Below are positions 1-15,000 of a stretch of 64,000 nt of DNA, piece by piece. Where the stretch lies: NCBI RefSeq assembly GCF_035830635.1, contig NZ_JAYMFI010000006.1, positions 6,500 to 70,499 of the forward strand. The letters are read 5' to 3'. Under the pieces are notes generated by a model, which saw only the letters and a program-made list of their open reading frames with translations, had not been told where the DNA came from and ran no database searches. Numbering within the stretch: position 1 is the stretch's first letter; each line of letters begins with the position of its first letter. Origin of the DNA: Adlercreutzia shanghongiae. Its GTDB lineage: Bacteria > Actinomycetota > Coriobacteriia > Coriobacteriales > Eggerthellaceae. A program made the translations under genes and the position numbers.

Positions 1-3000
1 GATGCCATCGTCCTGTACGGCTATCGTGCCCGCGTGATCGATCCCGCCCTCTGGGATCGCAGCCTGGGCGTGACCCGCTACCAGCAGGGCAACGACTACG
101 CGGTGGATTCCGACCTTATCTACGACAGCGGCTACCTCATGGCCGACGGCGAGTACGCGGTGCTGCTGAACGTGGTCACCGAGGAGACCCCGGCCGCAAA
201 CCACCTGGTGGGCCCGGCCAACGGCAGCGCCACTCAAAGCGACATCGACCGCTACGCCGAGGATGCGGCCAAGGATGCGGCCAAGGATGCGGCCTCTGCT
301 AACGAGTCCGTGCTGTGGGCGGCGGCCCAGAAGCCCGTGGCGGTGACCGACCGCTTCGGCGCCGCTCTCGCGCCGCTCTACGACAAGGCCGACAACTACG
401 AGGGCACCCGCGGCTACCAGATCAGCGCCAAGGCGGACGACACCACGGTGTTCACCTACGATCTGGGCCTGGGCGCCAACCGCTACGGCAACGACGCCGG
501 CATGCGCGAGCCTGCCAAGAGCGTGCTCTCCGGCCTGCTGTTCAACGACGCCAACTACAACGGTCTCTACGACGAGGCCGTGGCCGACGACTCGGAGACC
601 CCCGATGTGAACGAGTCCGTCGCGGCCGAGCCGGTGTTCGAGGGCAAGCGCGTGTACCTGAAGCAGTGGTACTACGTGCCCGAGAACCTGGCTACCGAGA
701 CGCTCGCCGCCGGCTGGCACCAGAACGTGAACTTCGGCAACGACTACTACACCCGCGCCGCCAACCAGACCGCCTCAGGCGCGGTGAGCGTGCGCCAGTT
801 CGTCATCGACAACGCCACCTTCGAAGGCGCCGAGGGCGTGTGGGTGCTCAGTTCCAACGGCGAGCAGAAGGCGGGCAGCAAGACCATCGAGGCCGGCCGC
901 TACCTGTTCGACAACCTGCCGAGCCGCTACATCGCCGAGCGCAAGGGCAACGGGTTCGCTACCGAGTACCTCGCCGGCTACACCATCGAGGTGGAGGGCA
1001 ACGCCGCCGATAAGACCTCCATGCACGGCCTGCCGGCCACCCGCAAGCAGGTAGCGACCAAGAACGAGCAGGACGGCTACGCCAAGGAGGCCTATTCCTT
1101 TGATGTGGCCACCGACGAGCTCAACTCCGACGCCTTCCGCACGGTGGGCGAGGATGATGCCACCTACGAGGCGGGCAACTACCCGGTGCGCTGGAACGAG
1201 GACACCACCCAGGTGGCCCTCGATGACAACGGTGCCACGGTGCCCGCCGGCGATGCCACCTACACCAAGTCCACCCTGGACGGCAAGATCATCCTGGCCG
1301 CCAAGGCGGATGTGAACGACAACAGCACCGTCGAGGGCGATGACCGCTTCTCCTTCGGCGCCACCCACGGCGCGTACCTGCGCGAGTTCACGCGCGGCGA
1401 GGGCGACGACAAGGTCACCGTGCGCTTCGATCTGTCCGAGGGCCTCGACGAGGAGCGCATGAACGGCGGCTTCGGCCCGTTCGGCTACACCACCATCTCC
1501 GGCAAGGTGTGGCAGGACGTGAACTTCGACGGCATCATGGACGGCGCCGAGGCCGGCCTGGCCGACAAGAGCCTGACGCTGACTCAGTGGTACTTCGTCG
1601 CCGGTTCCATGAGCGGCGAAGGCGACGGAGCGCATTTCGTGCCCGCCGACGGCGAGGTCGTGCCCGCCGGCGCCAAGGTGGAGCCGGTCAAGGGTGACGG
1701 CAAGAACGCCGATACCGTGGTGGGCGCCTGGGTGAAGGTGGACAGCTTCGGCACCTTCGACACAGGAGCCTACTCCGGCATCCTGACGGCCACCACGGCC
1801 GCTGACGGCAGCTACGCCTTCGAGGGCCTGCCGAGCTTCGTCTACGCTCAGGACGGCGCCAACCCGGGCATCTACCAGCCCGGCACCAAGCTGGCCGACG
1901 GCACCACCTTCACGGGCCCCAACGGCACCGTGGAGAACGACTACAACGTGAACACCGACAAGCTTTATATCGTGAGCTACCGCCTGGTGCTCTCCGAGGT
2001 GGCGCCGAGCTTCTCGCTGACCCGCGCTCATGTGGGCGTGAACATCGAGACCGACGTCATCGACAGCGACGGCATGCTCTCCACCACGACCACGGCGGCC
2101 GACCATCCGGGCGCTGACGTGGCGAACGACTCGAACGCGGATCCCGTGCGCGACACCACCGGCACCAATGGCCGCGAGGATGCCGACTCCGACGCCATCC
2201 GCACCGGTGATAAGCTCGGCCAGATCGAGCTGCGCGAAGAGTTCTACGACGGCGTCATCGCCGCCTGGCGCACCGACGGCTACGTGCTGGTCTCCGACCA
2301 TGCCCGCGAATCCGACGGTCACCAGTACCAGCGCACCTACGGTTCCGGTGCCACGGGCCAGGTGCTCTACGACGTGCCCGATCCCATGGGTACCCAGCGC
2401 GGCGGCGACGCGGGCCTCGTGTCCGTGCCGCGCGCCGATATCACCGGCCGCATCTGGGACGACGCCGCCAAGGGCTCCGATTCCCAGGATACCTACAACG
2501 GCATCCAGAACGACGGCGAGCCGGGCCTGGCCAACGAGGCCGTGCTCATCACCCAGTGGTACTACGATCCGGCCAACACCAACCCGGCAGACAACAACAG
2601 CCACTGGTTCCAGAACAAGCAGTTCGGCCTGGACCGCTACACCTCCAACCGCGACGGCGCTTATCAGGCCGCTGGGGCCGAGGTACTGGCCAAGGCGGGC
2701 GACGAGAAGACTGTCGAGAGCAAGAAAGTCATTGAGGCACTGACGCCCATCGTCTACAACGGCAACGACATGACGCCGCTGGCCTACGTCTACGCCGATG
2801 CCTCCGGCAACCGCGTGGATGCCAAGGGCAATCTGTATCATCTCGGTAAGAACGCCGATGGCACGGTCATCGCCGAGGGCGACCTCGTCGCGGGCGTTCT
2901 GGCCACCACCACCGGCAGCATGACCAAGGTGAAGGTGCCCGGCGAAAACGAGGGCGAGACGAAGGAGGAGGACAGCGACGAGATCCTCGGCCTGTACCAC

Positions 3001-6000
3001 TTCGCCAACCTGCCCACGGCCTACGTGAACGAGAACGACCAGTACTTCCTGGCCGCCTATCGTATCGAGCTGGCCGATGTGGAACACACCGAGAACGATG
3101 ACGCCACCGACAACCAGTGGCTGCTCACCCGCAACTACCAGGGCGACAACCGTCTGACCGACTCCGACGCGCTGGATGTCACCGACACCGGTATTGCCGG
3201 CGGTATCAAGGTCATCGGCAGCTTCGCCAACGGCAAGGCCACCGGCCGCTACAACAACGGCCAGGTCATCCTCGCCGGCACCCGCTCCATGGGCGAAAGC
3301 CTCATCACCGGCGGCGCCACCAGTGGAGCCAAGTCCGTGGTGACCGTGCCCCAGAAGCAGGCCATGGACACCGAGGGCGCCCGCGCCTACGACTGGATGA
3401 AGACGGCCACGGCCACCGACACCCCGGCCGCCTCCGTGGACGAGTACGGCAAGACCACGGTGGCCGGCGGCGATGTGGGCGAGGTCCGCGCTCCCGTCGA
3501 GGCCATCTCCGGCCGCATCTGGTTCGACGACAACAACAACGGCCTTCTGGACGAGGCCACCGACGCCGATGCCGGCACCGGCGACGACACCATGGCCGAA
3601 GGCATCGAGGTCACCCTCGAGCGCTACTACGCCATCGTGGGCACCGACGAGAACGGCACCTACGGCTGGACCCGCGACGACGAGGCCATCAACGGCATCA
3701 CCATGACCGGCAAGTCCGAGTGGGCCACCGCCGACCAGTGGGAGGTTTACGACCATGACCCGACTAAGGGCCTCGGCGACGGCGATGCTCATACCGACGG
3801 TCTGCCGCGCACCGTGGCCACCTCGGTTGCTGCTGAGGCCACCGAGGATGACGCGGCCGTGCCCGGCGGCGTCTACACCTTCGACAACCTGAAGACCCAG
3901 GAGTGGGTGACCATCACCCACGAGGTGAACGGCAAGACCGTCACCGAGGACGTGCAGCTCATCTACGCCTACAAGGTGCGCGTCACCGACCAGCGCTGGT
4001 GGGATCGCTACTACGGCACCGCCAAGCTGCAGGTGACCGACTTTAACGGCACGAGCTACGCGAACGACTCCGACCTCAACTTCAACGACGGCTACCTCAT
4101 GGGCGCCGACGAGTACGACGTGCCGCTGCAGATGGCCGACGACAACTCGCCGGCATCCAACAAGCGCTGGGCCGCCAACTCCAAGAACCCGAACAACGGC
4201 GAGGATACGGCCGCTGCCGGCACCTCCGATGTGACGAGTGCCAACCGCCACTACGACATGGCCTGGGGTATCAACCGTCTGCACAACGACGGCGGCCTGC
4301 GCATGCCGCTGTTCCAGAGCATCTCCGGCCTCATCTGGCGCGATGCTAACGACGGCTTCAACAAGGTCGATGGCACCGACTACAACGGCATCCAGGACGA
4401 GGACGAGCCCGGCCTTGCCGGCAAGCGCGTCATCCTGAAGCAGTGGTACTACGTGCCCGGCACGCCCGCCCAGGGCACCCAGGGCACCGAGGACTACGTG
4501 CCCGCCACCGATGGGCACTGGGTCCAGAACGTCAACTTCGGTAACGACAACTACACCCAGGCCGAGCAGCGCGCCACGGCGCCCACCAACACCAAGCCGG
4601 CCACCACGACCACCATCCCCGGCTCCGTCTACGACGAGCACGAGGGCGGCATCTGGGTGACTACGGCCGATGGTGCGAACGGCACCGTGGCCGGCCGCTA
4701 CCTGTTCGACAAGCTGCCCACTCGCTACGTGGAGGCCCACCAGGGCACCCAGCTCGGCCGCGAGTACCTGGCCGGCTACACCGTGGAGGTGCTGGGCAAC
4801 GTGAAGAACAGCGATTCGGTGGCCGCCGGCGAAGAGTCCCAGGCCGTGACCGGCCTGCCGGCGACGCTGAAGCAGCAGCTGCTGAAGGACAAAAAGCCGG
4901 GCAGCGACATCCTGAACTCCCAGGCCATCTCCACCACGGTCTCCGCCACCACGGACGCCGCGGGCAAGGCCACGGGCAACTACGCTCTGGCCTGGAACGA
5001 CGAGACGGCCCAGGATACCTACGACAACGGTGCGGAGGGCGACGACAAGCTCACCTACACCAAGCACACCATGGGCGGCAAGATCGTGCTGGCTGGCGTG
5101 GCCGAACAGAACAGCCCGGCCCAATCCGTCGTGTCCGCCACCACGACCAACCGCGACGACAACGTCGAGGTCGCCTTCGATTGGAACCTCGGCCGCAACG
5201 AGGAGAACCTCGACGGCGGCTTCGGCGCCTACGAGACCGGCAAGATCGCCGGCGTGGTGTTCCAGGACAAGAACGTCGACGGCTTCTACAGCGACAAGGA
5301 CATCAACGACCGCCTGACCGGCGACAAGCCCGTGGCAGGGGAGACTCTCCAGGTGGCCCAGTGGTTCTTCGTGCCCAACGGAGACACGCTGCCCTACGAG
5401 GTGACGCTGGTCGACAAGAACGGCAACGATGCCGGTAAGACCCGCGACACCTATAAGGCCCTGGTGAACGCCGGCTTCGAGCACGACGATGCCACGAGCA
5501 ACGACGGCACCTGGTTCAAGTCGAAGAGCTTCAGCTACCGCACCAACGTGGACGCGCTGCCCAAGGTTTCCGTGACCGATGCCGAGGGCAACACCACCAC
5601 CAAGACCGCCGAGCTGGACACCCGCATCGCGGTGGACGACGCCGACTGGTTCGAGGGCGCGGTGACCAACGCCGATGGCGTGTACCTGTTCGAGGAGCTG
5701 GTAAGCTACGTGAACCTGGACGCCCTGGGCTCGCTGGAGGCCGCCAATCTCACTGACGTGCAGCCCTACTTCCCGGGCCGCAAGCACGTGAACCTGCCCG
5801 TGGGCGAGGTCACGCTGGGTGGTGCGGCCACCGTGGCCGAGGACGAGACCGAGGATCAGGATAAGGACGAGACCGAGGACCAGGACAAGGACGACAACGA
5901 GAACCAGGACCAGGACAAGGACGACAACGAGGGCAACGATACGTCCAAGACGGGCACCGGCGTGACCATGGACGTCGTCGACAGCGGCGCCGACCCGCTG

Positions 6001-9000
6001 GCGACGCTCGCCGCCCAGGTCAGCAACGACCATATTTACATGACCGCCTACCGTGTGTCCCTGGACGAGACGGAGCCCGACTACGCGCTCACCTTCCCGA
6101 GCCAGGGCGCTATCGAAGATGACAAGACAGCCGGTCAGCTCGGCGATGACGACAACCTCGCCCGCGGTCTGACCATTACCAACGACTCCGATGCCATGCG
6201 CGTGGGCGACGGCAATACCGTGGAGCTCTTCGAGGAAGTGGCCGGCGAGCACGACGGTAAGGGCGCCCCCGTCCGCGTGACCGTGGTGGACGACAACAGC
6301 CAGCAAAGCGTGGTGGAGACCCGCAACGACGGCTACGTCATTGTGGCCGCCGAGATCACCGACGGCGAGAACGGTGCGGCCAACACGCCGGCCGGCGGCC
6401 AGTACCAGATGACCGGCAATGTTGCTGCGGCCTCCGGTGCGGCTCATGTGGCCACCGAGGTGTTCTACAACGGCAAGCGCTACGACGTGCCGCGCATCAC
6501 CGCCAACAAGGTGACCCGCGAGGCGACCCATACCGAGCCGGGCGCCGATGCGGCCGAGACGAAGACCATCATGGACTTCGACAACGCCGTTACCGGCGGC
6601 GACGCGGGCCTCGTGGAGCTTCTGAAGGCCAACATCTCCGGCAAGGTCTGGAACGATGCGAACTACGACGGCCTGCAGGACGAGAGCGAGGAGGGCATCG
6701 AGGGCGAGGAAGTGCGCCTGTCCCAGTGGATGTACGTGCCCACGAGCAAGTGGAAGTCCTTCGTGGAGAACCACGCCGACCTGGTGCGCGACTCCTTCGG
6801 TCTGACGAACGGTATCCAAGCCGACGATCCTGCCGATGCTGATGGTATTGCCGACACCATCGAGCGCGGCGTGTGGATCCGCAACACTCAGTTCGGCAAG
6901 GAGCGCTACACCGCCTCCACCGACGAGGACGGCGTGCACCATCCTTACATGTCTAACTCTTGGTACAACGTGCCCAGTGATGATATGGAGCCGGGCATCG
7001 TATCGGTGAAGACCTACGACGGCGCCACCGCGGTCAGCGGCCAGACCATCGATAAGGGCGTGTACCTCTTCGACAAGCTGCCCACGGTCTGCGTGGTGCA
7101 GAACAAAACCTACGACGAGTTCTATCTGGCGGCCTACCGCGTGGAGATCCCGGCCATGAACGTGACCGAGGCCGTTGACAAGAAGACCGAGGCCAACAAG
7201 GGCGGCGTCGAGGGCTCTGCCGACGACACCTGGCTGCTCACGCGCTACCGCGCCACGGCCAAGGGCAAGACGGCGCTGGAGTCCTCCAAGCTCGACTCCG
7301 ATGTGGCCGATCTCACCCAGACCGGCATCGCCGGCGGCTACATCGTGTCCCAGCAGAACGACGAGCTGGACACCAACAACAACAACGAGCCTGTCGAGCG
7401 CCAGAACAACGGCCAGATTATTCTGTCCACTTGGGTGAAGGACGGCGAGGGCAACAAGAACACCACCGAGAACGTGGAAAACGACAACAACATGTGGCAG
7501 GGCAAAGACGACGTCACCAAGTACGACTGGATGCTCGAGCTTCCCGACGGCACCGCCATGCACCACGGTGGCGACGTGGGCGAGGTACTGCCGCCCTACC
7601 AGACCATTACCGGCCGCGTGTGGAAGGACATGAACAACGACGGTAAGCAGGGCAGTTACACCGACGAGAATGGTGTGAGCCAGCTCGAGCCCGGCGTGAA
7701 CGACATCCAGGTGTCGCTGGAGCGCTACTACAGCATCGCCGGCACCGATACGTGGGTGTGGGACGAGCAGTGGGCCGATGTCTATCCGACCGACTACAAC
7801 GACGGCGTTCAGGCGAAGGGCTCTCCCATGCGCCCGGCTGTGGCCAAGAAGTGGACGAAGGATGACACCACGGGCAAGTGGTCTTATGAGCCCATGGCCT
7901 ACGCCAACGTGGACACGGCGACAACCGTCGCCGGCGTGGACGGCACCTACGAGTTCAAGAACCTCAAGAGCTCCGATCGCCGCGACGTGAACGGCGACGG
8001 CGTGGCCGAGGTCATCATCTACGGCTACAAGGTGCGCATCACCGACGAGGACCTGCGCGGCCGCCACATCCTGGCCGCCAACATCCACGTGGGCGACGAC
8101 TACACCGTCGATTCCGACCTGAACTACGCCGACGGCTACCTCATGGAGGAGAACGAGTACACCGTGCTCCTCGAAGTCGCCGACTCCGACGACTACGTGG
8201 CCGGCTCCGAGAAGGACATGACCGACGCGGCCACCAACAAGGCCGCCACGAAGGTGTCCGTGGCCTCGCAGCCTTCCAACCTGTTCGCGGCTGCCAACTC
8301 CATGAACCCGAACCAGGATGAGATCGACCGCTATGGCCGCATGCCGGTGAAGAGCAATACCAAGGTGATGACCGCCGCTGACGGCACTGTTACCTACCAG
8401 AAGGCCGACGCCATGGCGGCCACGCTCACCTACGACCTCGCCAAGGGCGCCAGCCGCGTGAACAACGACGCCGGCGTCATGGACATCCCGAAGCACTTCA
8501 TCGCGGGCTACCTGTTCCACGATGCCAACTACAACGGCGTGTACGACTTCGACGAGACGGGCGAGAACGACCCCGAGGTTCTGAAGAAGAACGAGCGCGG
8601 CCTGGTGGGCAAGAAGGTCATCCTGAAGCAGTGGTACTTCGTGCCCGCAACCGACAGCAAGACCGCCGGCAAGGGCGGTACGTGGGTGCTCGTCGAGGAC
8701 TTCGGCAAGGACGACCCGGCTACCACCGTCACCACGCTGACCGACAAGGCCGCCGTGGTGCTGGCCGCTGCGGCCAAGGCGGCCAAGGACGGCGATTCTG
8801 CAGACCTCACCGTGCGCACCACGCGCACCCTCGCTGCCAAGGCCGATAGCGCCGAGGGCGCCGGCGACGGCTGGCATGCCGGCTACTACCGCTTCGACAA
8901 CCTGCCGGTGTATGTGGCCGTGGGCGGTACCGAGTACCTGGCCGGCTACACGGTGGAGGTCGCCGGCGGCACCACCGCAGGCGAGTCGCCCGAGACGCTG

Positions 9001-12000
9001 AACGTGCCGGTCACCAAGATCGAGGAGCCCATCCTCGGCCAGGACGGCAAGGTGGTCAATCTGGCCGACGTGAACAACAACAAGGCCTACGCCGACACGC
9101 ACCAGTCCGTGGCCCAGGTCATCGGCACCCAACTGCTCGAGACCAAGACCGAGGACGGCACGGTGACCTACGTCAAGCGCGACACCACCACCGGTACCGA
9201 CACCTCCATCGACACCTATGCGGCGAGCAATGCGAACTATCCGCTCGGCTGGCAGCACCACACCGGCCAGGCGCCCAAGATGTTCGACAACGACAAGACG
9301 ACGCCGACCAATAGCTCCAACTCTACCTTGGACGGCATGATCATCCTGGCCGGCAACACCACCACCTACACCCAGGACGACAACTACAAGGTGGACCAGA
9401 CCCGTGGCGGCGCCTCGGTGTCCTTCGACATGGCCACCGGCCGCGACGAGAGCAAGCTCTCCGGCGGCTTTGGCTACTTCGGCACCACCGAGGTGTCCGG
9501 TACCGTGTGGTTCGACGCCGACTTCGACGGCATCAACGAGGTGGGCGCCACGACCGCCGACGGCAAGCCCGCCACCGACGGCGACTACGCCATCGCGGAC
9601 CAGACCGTGGAGCTCACCCAATGGTTCTACCTGGCCGGCACCGCCGAGGAATCCAAGAAGGAGGTCACCGAGAACGGCGAGAAGCGCGAGATTACCTGGG
9701 TGGAGTTCACCGCCAACCCCAAGGTGAACAAAAAGGGCCAGACTCTGCGCGAGAGCAGCACGCTTGTGTTCAAGGGCGAGAAGTACTACGACATCGAGGT
9801 TGTGGACGGCGGCGCCTGGATCAAGAACCCGTCCTTCGGCGATGTGGTTCCCACCACCGAGACCGACGAGACCACCGGTACGACCGCCGCTAAGACCTCC
9901 TACACCGGCTTCTACACCATGAAGACCGACGCGAACGGCGCCTTCGCCTTCGGCGACGCCAACACCGCAGGCCTTCTGCCCTACGTGCAGTTCGACAAGA
10001 ACGGCAACCCGCTGGCGGCCGGCGACGATAGCGCTGCCGACGACATGCTGGCCATGGCCGCCTACCGCGTGACCGAGCCGAGCCTGCCGGCGGGACACGT
10101 GCTCACCGTGTACCACAACGGTGAGGCGAACTCCTCGAATACCCAGGCCACCAACACCGACTCCGACGCCAAGCGCGACATGAACCGCACGGCGATGGTG
10201 GACGGCTACGAGACGCCCATCGTCACGAGCTATCCGCAGTTCGAGGCGACCGGCGAGCAGTCCGACGCCACCTTCGCGAGCGAGACCGGCTACATCGTGA
10301 CGGCCAACTCGGCGAGTCGTGCCGCCAACACGCCCTACACTCACACGGTGGACGGCGTGGGCTACGACGTGGCCAACCAGGTAACCAAGCGCGAGCATGT
10401 GAACACCGGCTTGTTCAAGGTGCCCACCTCCCAGATCACGGGCATCGTGTGGGACGACACCGAGAACGACGACAACACGGCCCCCGACGGCGTGCGCGCC
10501 GCCGACGAGCCGGGTCTGGCCGGCGAGACGGTGCTCGCCACCCAGTGGTACTACGTGCCCGCAAACTCCGCGGCCTTCACCCAGATCGACACCAGCGATG
10601 ACGCCGGCTTGGTCGAGTGGGTGCCCGCGGCCGACGGGGCTAAGAACGTCGTCGCGGCCGAGAACGACAAGGCCGTGGTGGAGAAGGACGAGAACGGCAA
10701 CGTGAAGTCCGCCAAGGTGGGCAGCCTTGCCGTGAAGGGCGCCTGGGTGCAGAACATCGGCTTCGGTTCCGACTGGGTGACCACCAAGCCCGTCATCGTG
10801 AAGGATCCGAACGGCCCGACCGACCAGGGCAAGGTCCAGCGCGTCCCGGTGATCACCAACGGCGAGAACCGCCCCGACGCCCGCAACAAGATGGGCGTGG
10901 TGGCCGTGAAGACCTACAAGGCCAAAGAAGCCAAGAAGGTCGTGGTCGACGCGAACGAGGCCGCCGGCTACAATCTGGCGGACGTGGCCGAGGGCGAGTA
11001 CGTCTTCGACAACCTGCCCACGGCCGTGGTCGTGCTCGACGCCAACAGCGGCACCGACGAGTACTTCCTCGCCGCCTACCGCGTGGAGCTGGCCGCGCCC
11101 AAGAACTACCTGAAGACCGGCTACGAGAAGGGCGTGCAGGACCCCTGGCACATCACTACGCCGCACCAGCCCGTAAGCTTCGCCAACGACGACGCGACGG
11201 CCAAGGGCCTTGCGACAGACTCCGACGTGCCCGGCACCAAGGCCGGCGTGGCCGGCAACGCCGGTACGCTCGGCATCACCGATACCAACATCAAGGCTCT
11301 GTACCAGAGCTGGCCCATCCAGCACCGCTACGCGGCGGACGGCTCGGTGCGCGCCAACGACGGCCAGGTCATCCTTGCCAAGGTGAAGAACGACGCCTCC
11401 AAGGGCATCGCCGCCAGCTACGCGGACATCCCGGCTGCCAACGCCATGGATACCGCCGAGGCGACCATCTACCAGTGGACCCATCCGGTGCTGACCGAGG
11501 TGGCCGGCGACGTGGGCGAGATCAAGCCCGCCTACCGCTCCATCGGCGGCTACGTGTGGAAGGACAACGACTACAAGGACGGCATCTACAACCTCATCCC
11601 CGGCACCTACGCCGACATGGTGAACACGGGCCAGTTCATCGACCTGAAGAGCCCCGAGAAGCAGCCGGTGCCCGATCGCCCGACGAGGATGTACCTGCGC
11701 CAGTGGTACTACGATCCCGATCACGTCAACAAGGGCAATGCCTATCCGTCTCCCGACGCGACGGACAACCATTGGTTCCCGGTGCCCCAGGGCGCGTTCA
11801 CGGAGTACGGCAACGACCGCGACTGGAGTCCGACCGAGACGACCAAGGCGCCCTTCTACTACAAGACGGTGACCACCCGCAACAAGAGCGTCACCAACAA
11901 GGAAGCGGACAGCTACTACCAGTTCGACGACCTGCCGGTGCGCGTATTCATCAACGGCAAGGAGTACCTGGCAGGCTACACCGTGGCCATCCGCGGCAAC

Positions 12001-15000
12001 GCCGACTTCAAGCCGGGCAACTACGAGGCCCAGACCTCCGACTACCTGGTTAAGAACAAGCTCACCGCTCCGGACTACCTGGTGGACCAGTGGAACTCCA
12101 AGGGTCTGGCCAACGTGCGTGGCACCTCGTCCTACGCCTACCGCTACGGCCCCGAGACCTTCCCGCTCATCCGCAGCCAGGCGTTCAGCTCCAACGGCGA
12201 CATCCACACCATGGACTCCGTCATCGTGCTGGCCGGTTCCACCACCGCCGATGCCAAGGGCGCCCGCACGGGTAGCACGCCCTACGTGGTGAACTCCGCC
12301 GACAAGAACGGCACGGCGCCGCTGGCCTCCTTCGATCTGGCCTTCGGCAAGAACGAGACCCGCATGAACGGCGGCTACATCGTGCCGCCCTCCGCTCCCA
12401 TCGAGGGCTACATCTGGGAGGATGCCAACTACGACGGCGTCCGCCAGGAGGATGTCTACGACAAGAACGGCAACCTCGTCTCCAAGGGCGAGCGCGGCAT
12501 CGGCGGCGTGCGCATCCGCCTGACCAAGTACTACCTGGACGACACCGATAAGACCGGCGGCCCGGACGGCACGTGGAAGCGCACCTACAGCCTGGACGAG
12601 AACGGCAACCGCGTGCTCGACCCGTACTATCCCTTCACCACCTCCTACGGCACCGACCCGGAGGACGACCTGGAGCTGGGCCAGTACCGCACCGATCTGG
12701 TGCCCACGAGCTTCAAGAAGCCCGATGCTCAGAAGCTGAACGAGCCGAGCGACCGCGAGTACCTGTGCGGCTACACCGTGGCCGTGGCCGATACCGATCC
12801 GGCCGACCTCTACAAGCAGGTGCCCAACGAGGCCATCGCCGGCTACACCCTGACGCGCCCCCATGTCGCAGGCGAGCTTGACGCCGTGGTGGCCGACGGC
12901 AACGCCGAGGGCATGCGCACCGAATCCGATGCCTTCCGCTACTACACCTCCGAGGGTCTGGACGCCATGGACTCCACCACCAAGGCCTTCGGCCTGGTGA
13001 ACCGCTTCATCGACATGCAGGACTCTGTGCCCGCGCCCGGCGACACGGAGAAGAACGCCGCCTTCAAGAACCGCGTGCCGGCCGGCCGTGCCGACGGCAT
13101 GGTCATCGTGGCCCACGAGGCGGTGGAAAGCTCTACCAACGACAAGACCCAGAAGAAGTACAAGGGCGTCACCTACGACACCGACGAGAACGTCCAGGTG
13201 CAGCAGGGCGGCGACGGCGGCTTCGTGAAGATTCCCGAGACCTCCATCACCGGCGTGGTGTGGGACGACTCCTACAGCGACGAGTGGGCCGCTACCGACC
13301 CGGTGCGCGACCGCGCCGAGCACGAGCGCTCCTACGACGGCGTGTACCAGCCCGAGTTCGAGGCGGGTCTCGCCGGCCGCACCGTGGCGCTGACCCAGTG
13401 GCACTACGTGACCCACGACATGTGGAAGAACTTCGCGCTGCGCCACGCGCATCTGGTCTACAACCTGCTGACCAAGGACGACCTGAAGGCGCTGGGCATT
13501 GATGCGATGGATCCCATCGAGGCCATGAAGACCATCGACAAGTCTTCCGATGCGACGCTCGAGCTGGCCTGGAAGCTGCTGTACACCCGCGCCGAGCAGG
13601 GAGCCGCAAGCGATGTGCGCGCGGCGAGCGGCGACGAGGGCGCCCTGGGCTTCTGGGTGCGCACCCGCGCCTTCGGCGGCGACGTCACTTGGGTAAACAA
13701 CGGCACGGCCGAAGATCCCGAGTGGGAGCGCGTGGTGTCCTACAACCCGACCGAGACCGAGACCGTGCGCGACGGCAAGGTTCAGAAGGTCGTCAACGGC
13801 GACGGCGACCGCACGGTGACCACCGGTCCTCTGGGCCTGGACTACCAGGGCAACGTGGTGGACGACCTGAATCCGGGCACCTACGCCTTCTACAACCTGC
13901 CCACCAGCTGGGTCGGCTGCGGCGACGAGGTGCACAGCGAGATCAAACTCGCGCCGCGCTACGTCGGCAAGCAGGACGCCGATAAGGCCGGCACCACGCT
14001 CGTGAACGCCGATAGGGCCACCGACTACCCGGCCGACTCGGCCCCGATGTACGGCGATACCTACTCGCTGGCCAGCTACGAGGTGGAAGTGGACGGCCTG
14101 GCCCACGACGGCTCCGATACCGAGGCCGACGGCACCAGCTGGATGCTCACCCGCTACCATGCCGCCAGCAGCGACGTGGTGGAGTCCGACGTTGAGTCCA
14201 CCGACCGCTTCGGCGTGGTGAACTTCGCCAAGTACGAGGGCGCGGGCAAGGACGTTCGCCTGGGCCGCACGGTTACCGACCGCACCGTCGTCGCGGCCGA
14301 GGTCACCGCTGCGGGCGAGAACGGCGCCGCGACCAAGAGCGTCGCCGAGATCGCCGGCACGCGCACTTCGGTGGGCGACGTGGACGGCGAGGACCACGGC
14401 GGCCGCATCGTGGTGGCCAGCAAGGGCGTGGCCGAGGGAGAGAACAAGACGAAGCTTGCCTACGCGAGCGACTTCGCCCGCGTGAGCACCGAGCAGCTGG
14501 TGCGCCCCGATGCGCCGCTGTACGGTGTGGCGGCCTACGACTGGCTGACCGTTGACATGGAGAAGGTCGTAGTGGAGACCATTCCCGACGGCAACGGCGG
14601 CGAGTGGGAGCACAAGGTGTCGCTGCCCAAGGCCGTCAAGGGCGGAGACATGGGCATCGTGCATCCCACCCTGCAGTCCATCCGCGGCATCCTGTGGAAC
14701 GATGTGAACAACAACGGCATCCAGGACGTGACCTTCGACGAGGAGGAGGGCACGCGCGACGCCGAGGAGGCCCTGAACGGCTACGAGGTGACCCTGGAGC
14801 GCTACTACTTCGTTCCCAACGCCGATAACACCGACGGCACCTGGACCAAGGACGCGAGCTTCTCCAAGACCTGCACCACGGGCAAGGTCATGATCGAGAA
14901 GGGCGTGGACGCCGACCATGAGCTGGCGGTGGGCGAGAGCTTCGGTTTCGTGAATGAGAAGAAGTCGGACCTCTACCGCGACGGCACCTACAACTTCGAG

